From NCBI RefSeq assembly GCF_011682055.1, contig NZ_JAAQOM010000007.1:62001-126000 (forward strand): DNA of 64,000 bases. Reading direction: 5' to 3'. The translations under genes were made by a program, and so were the position numbers. The notes beneath the pieces are model-generated. The model was not told the DNA's origin. It saw only the letters and a program-made list of their open reading frames with translations, and ran no database searches. The stretch comes from Telluria antibiotica (GTDB taxonomy: Bacteria; Pseudomonadota; Gammaproteobacteria; Burkholderiales; Burkholderiaceae_D). Shown one piece after another: positions 61,421-64,000 of the stretch; positions within the stretch are counted from its first letter, which is position 1, and every line of letters begins with the position of its first letter.

Positions 61421-61426
61421 TGATGT

Positions 61427-61990
61427 ATGAACGACATCCGCTGCACCTGGGCCAACATGGCCAATCCGCGCTACATCGCCTACCACGACCACGAGTGGGG
61501 CGTTCCGTGCCACGACGAGACGACGCTGTTCGAAATGCTGAATCTCGAGGGCGCGCAGGCCGGGCTGTCGTGGGAAACGATACTCAACAAGCGCGACAAC
61601 TACCGTGTCGCGTTCGACGGCTGGAACGCCGGGAAAATCGCGCGCTACGACGACGCGAAGGTGGCCGACCTGCTCGCCAATCCGGGCATCGTGCGTAACC
61701 GCCTGAAGGTCGCGGCCGCCATCAACAACGCCCGGGCGTACCTGCGCCTGCGCGACGACGGCTTGACCCTGGACGACTACCTGTGGCGCTTCGTCGACGG
61801 CCAACCCATCGTCAACGACTGGCCCGACGGCGCGCGGCCGGCCCGCACCGACCTGTCCGACCGCATCTCGAAAGACCTCGGCAAGCGCGGCTTCAAATTC
61901 GTCGGATCGACCATCGTGTACGCGTACATGCAGGGCATTGGCATGGTCGACGACCACGACCGCGCCTGCCTGTGCCGCCGCCGGAGGTGA
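61427..61990 (+). CDS. tag: DNA-3-methyladenine glycosylase I
   Basis: A 187-residue protein with the Tag features: CTWANMANPRYIAYHDHEWG (residues 6-25, Cys and His zinc ligands), LFEMLNLEGAQAGLSWETIL with the catalytic-pocket Glu and Trp, and the C-terminal zinc ligands in DDHDRACLC. It removes 3-methyladenine from alkylated DNA. It lies 4 bp upstream of mnmC on the same strand and is probably co-transcribed with it. Confidence 0.95.
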   Translation: MNDIRCTWANMANPRYIAYHDHEWGVPCHDETTLFEMLNLEGAQAGLSWETILNKRDNYRVAFDGWNAGKIARYDDAKVADLLANPGIVRNRLKVAAAINNARAYLRLRDDGLTLDDYLWRFVDGQPIVNDWPDGARPARTDLSDRISKDLGKRGFKFVGSTIVYAYMQGIGMVDDHDRACLCRRRR

Positions 61991-61994
61991 TGTC

Positions 61995-63653
61995 ATGGAC
62001 TATCGCGCATGCTGGTGCAGCCGGGCGCGTTACACCGTCTTCGATGCGCATTACGGCGACGGGAGTGCGATCCGCGTCCTGACCGACGTCTGGAACACCG
62101 ACCCGCACCGCTCGCCGAAGCTGCACGTGATCGCCGTGTGCGACCACCTGCTGCCGGGCTTCCACCGCTTGCCGCAGGCGGAGCCCGGCTTGACTGTCGA
62201 CCTGGTCAGCGCGCCACTCGACGAGGCGCTCGCGCAGCTGACGGCGCGCGTCGACCTGTTCCGCCTGCACGACATCGAACAAGCCGGCACCGACTTCGCG
62301 CGCCACGTCGCGCGCGTGGCCGCGCAGGATGCGCACCTGCTCGCGCAAGGCCTCACGCCAGCGCAGATCGACGCGCTGACGGCGCAAGGCTTCGTGTTCG
62401 ATGCCGGTGGCCAGCACGCGCGCTTCGCCAGCCGCAAGCCGCGCGCGCCGGTACCGCCCGCGCCCGAGCGGCGCGCCATCGTGCTCGGTGCCGGCATCGC
62501 CGGTGCCGCCGCCGCCGAACGCCTGTGCGCGCGCGGGTGGCAGGTGACCCTCGTCGACCGCCAACCGCAGCCCGCGATGGAAGCGTCGGGCAACCTGGCC
62601 GGCATCTTCATGCCGCTGCTGTCGAAGGACGACAACGTGCCCACGCGCCTGACGCGCGCCGCCTACCTGTACGCGCTGCGCCACTGGGAACGGCTGGGCG
62701 GCATCGGCCGCGCCATCGAGGGCGACACGTGCGGCGTGCTGCAGCTCGCGCGCGATGCCGACCATGCCGACGTGCAGCGCGCCATCGCCGCAGGCAAGTC
62801 GCTGCCGCCCGATTTCGCCGAGTGGCTCGAGCGGCCCGCGGCGGAAGCCTTGCTCGGCCTGCCGGCGCCGGACGGCGGCTGGCTGTTCCGCGGCGCCGGC
62901 TGGGCGCGGCCCGGCAGCGTGTGCGATGCAATGCTGGCAGCGTGCGGCGGTCGGCTCGAACGGCGCTTCGGCGTGGGCGACGTACGCATCGAGCGCACCG
63001 GCGAGCGCTGGCGCCTGACGGATGCGCATGGCGCCACGGTGGCGTGCGCGCCGAACCTGATCCTCGCCAACGGCAGCGGCGCCGTCGCCGTGCCGCAGGC
63101 TGCGCAGCTGCCCCTGACGACCTTGCGCGGGCAGGTGTCGCACGTGCCCGCCGGGATGGTGCCGAAGCTGCCCGTCGTGCTGTGCCGCGAAGCGTATCTG
63201 ACGCCGGCCGCCGGTGGCGTGTGCAGCGCCGGGGCGACGTACGATGCCGATCCGAACCCGGCGCTGTCGCCGGAAAGTCACGCGGAAAACCTGGAGCGCC
63301 TGCGCGGCCTGCTGTCCGATCCGCAGGCTGCCAGGGACGCGCCGCTGGAGGGCCGCGTGGGCTTTCGCTGCGTCGCGCCGGACCGGTTGCCGCTCGTCGG
63401 CCGCCTGCCGGACTTCGACGCGGCCGGCACCACCGAGCGCCTGCGCGACGTGCCGCGCCATCCAGGCCTGTACGCGTTGCTCGGGTATGCGTCGCGCGGC
63501 CTGATCTGGGCGGGCTTCTCCGCCGAATTGCTGGCCGCACAGATCGAAGGCGAGCCGCTGCCGCTGGAAGCCAGCCTCGTCGACGCGCTCGATCCGGCCC
63601 GCTTCGTGTTGCGCGCACGCCGCGCGCCGCGGGGTCCGCAGTCCGAAAATTGA
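61995..63653 (+). CDS. mnmC: MnmC-type FAD-dependent tRNA-modifying oxidoreductase with degenerate N-domain
   Basis: A 552-residue protein behind an excellent ribosome-binding site (GGAGGTGA). The C-terminal oxidoreductase (about 155-550) has RRAIVLGAGIAGAAAAERLC, ASGNLAGIFMPLLSKDDNVP, LTTLRGQVSHVP and GYASRGLIWAGFSAELLAAQ, as in MnmC, which converts cmnm5s2U to nm5s2U in the tRNA wobble position. The N-terminal 150 residues align in outline with the MnmC methyltransferase (PHRSPKLHVIAVCDHLLPGF), but lack the ETGFGTGLNF SAM loop and the DGFAPAKNP catalytic loop, so methyl transfer is probably lost. E. coli MnmC is about 668 residues. Confidence 0.85.
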   Translation: MDYRACWCSRARYTVFDAHYGDGSAIRVLTDVWNTDPHRSPKLHVIAVCDHLLPGFHRLPQAEPGLTVDLVSAPLDEALAQLTARVDLFRLHDIEQAGTDFARHVARVAAQDAHLLAQGLTPAQIDALTAQGFVFDAGGQHARFASRKPRAPVPPAPERRAIVLGAGIAGAAAAERLCARGWQVTLVDRQPQPAMEASGNLAGIFMPLLSKDDNVPTRLTRAAYLYALRHWERLGGIGRAIEGDTCGVLQLARDADHADVQRAIAAGKSLPPDFAEWLERPAAEALLGLPAPDGGWLFRGAGWARPGSVCDAMLAACGGRLERRFGVGDVRIERTGERWRLTDAHGATVACAPNLILANGSGAVAVPQAAQLPLTTLRGQVSHVPAGMVPKLPVVLCREAYLTPAAGGVCSAGATYDADPNPALSPESHAENLERLRGLLSDPQAARDAPLEGRVGFRCVAPDRLPLVGRLPDFDAAGTTERLRDVPRHPGLYALLGYASRGLIWAGFSAELLAAQIEGEPLPLEASLVDALDPARFVLRARRAPRGPQSEN

Positions 63654-63656
63654 TTT

Positions 63657-63674
63657 CTTTCGGGAAACCGAAAG
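63657..63674. other. Hairpin between mnmC and the kinase gene
   Basis: CTTTCGG-GAAA-CCGAAAG is a perfect 7-bp stem with a GNRA tetraloop, starting 3 bp after the mnmC stop and followed by GTTTCAAA. It may act as a weak terminator or mRNA 3' stabiliser, or overlap the -35 region of the next promoter. Confidence 0.6.
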
Positions 63675-63683
63675 TTTCAAAGG

Positions 63684-63689
63684 TATAAT
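63684..63689 (+). promoter_or_regulatory. -10 element of the terminal kinase gene
   Basis: A perfect TATAAT followed by GTG lies 34 bp upstream of the ATG at 63724. The -35 position falls within the hairpin and has no good match. Confidence 0.5.
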
Positions 63690-63723
63690 GTGTGCAGAGC
63701 AACATTTCACACATGAGCCGGAC

Positions 63724-64000
63724 ATGGACGACGACACCCCCGACGCGCCAGAGCTGTCCCTGTTTCTCGCCTCGACCGCGCACGACATGAAGAACTCGAT
63801 CAGCGTCCTGTCCGGGACGCTGGAGCGGCTGCTGGTCGCGCATTCTTCCCGGCCCGCCGCGCAGACGGACCCGGAATACACGCAGATGGCGCACATGCTG
63901 TACCAGACGAAGCGCCTGAACGACAACCTGATGCAGCTGCTGGCGCTGTACAAGCAGGTGGGCACGCCCGCGTACCCGTTCGACATGCAGCCGCTCGAGC
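63724..64000 (+). CDS. Sensor histidine kinase, N-terminal part (runs off the window)
   Basis: 92 complete codons are visible. The protein starts MDDDTPDAPELSLFLASTAH, and the H-box STAHDMKNSISVLSG lies at about residues 17-31, so the dimerisation helix begins almost at the N-terminus and there is no membrane domain. A second helix contains QMAHMLYQTKRLNDNLMQLL. The ATPase domain is beyond the window. Small soluble kinases of this form usually act with a response regulator encoded next to them. Confidence 0.85.
   Translation, partial: MDDDTPDAPELSLFLASTAHDMKNSISVLSGTLERLLVAHSSRPAAQTDPEYTQMAHMLYQTKRLNDNLMQLLALYKQVGTPAYPFDMQPLE

Noticed and set aside
1-64000. tRNA, rRNA, prophage or integrative-element attachment sites
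   Set aside because: No cloverleaf, rRNA segment, integrase or phage structural gene was found by eye in the window.

Overview
The window looks like chromosomal DNA of a high-GC betaproteobacterium of the Oxalobacteraceae, most like Massilia or a close relative. This is inferred from the very GC-rich codon use, the fmdB / DUF502 / aspS / nudB / endonuclease-phosphatase / clsB gene neighbourhood familiar from Burkholderiales, a PEP-CTERM protein, and a GTAGGGTGGGC-type intergenic repeat. No rRNA, tRNA or CRISPR array was seen.

Layout. Positions 1-3300 hold a small methyltransferase and a TetR-controlled pair of oxidoreductases; the two promoters of the TetR unit share a 16-bp operator. A complete IS1595-family element (3360-4430, with 8-bp target duplications) has inserted into the T-tract of a terminator, possibly that of a small RNA. 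4743-8181 is the fmdB-DUF502-aspS-nudB block. 8288-13688 is a signalling insertion: a diguanylate cyclase, an HD-GYP phosphodiesterase, a PAS histidine kinase and a small unknown protein. 13795-16180 carries a YbhP-like phosphatase, cardiolipin synthase B and an S4 RNA-binding protein. 16319-23344 is a beta-oxidation operon (TetR, acyl-CoA dehydrogenase, fused 3-hydroxyacyl-CoA dehydrogenase/enoyl-CoA hydratase, thiolase) followed by a separate enoyl-CoA hydratase.

23355-28083 is a three-gene minus-strand locus: a membrane-anchored one-component regulator, a TonB-dependent receptor with a candidate operator in front of it, and a Tat-exported DUF1868 (2H phosphoesterase) protein. 28197-42184 holds metabolic and envelope genes: a CoA-transferase, a CYTH-CHAD protein, an O-methyltransferase, an S41 protease divergent from a Tat-exported acid phosphatase, a MacAB-like efflux operon, a DUF4142 protein, and osmC-paiB divergent from a MocR regulator.

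42405-45988 is a decayed type VI secretion accessory locus. A tssA remnant and a tagH (FHA) pseudogene flank an intact c-type haem sensor with a terminal HAMP domain and an intact Ser/Thr kinase. Next come two glycoside hydrolases, a GST, and a DUF3592 gene broken by a single nonsense codon. 51189-58432 is an NtrC-type two-component system divergent from an ABC efflux operon that has a clear sigma-54 promoter and two perfect TGTCCG-N4-CGGACA palindromes. The window ends with a rifampin ADP-ribosyltransferase, a PEP-CTERM protein, a PP2C phosphatase, tag, an mnmC whose methyltransferase domain looks degenerate, and the start of a histidine kinase.

Gene starts were adjusted where a ribosome-binding site, a promoter or family length argued for it. 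Homology statements come from recognising motifs and were not tested by database search.
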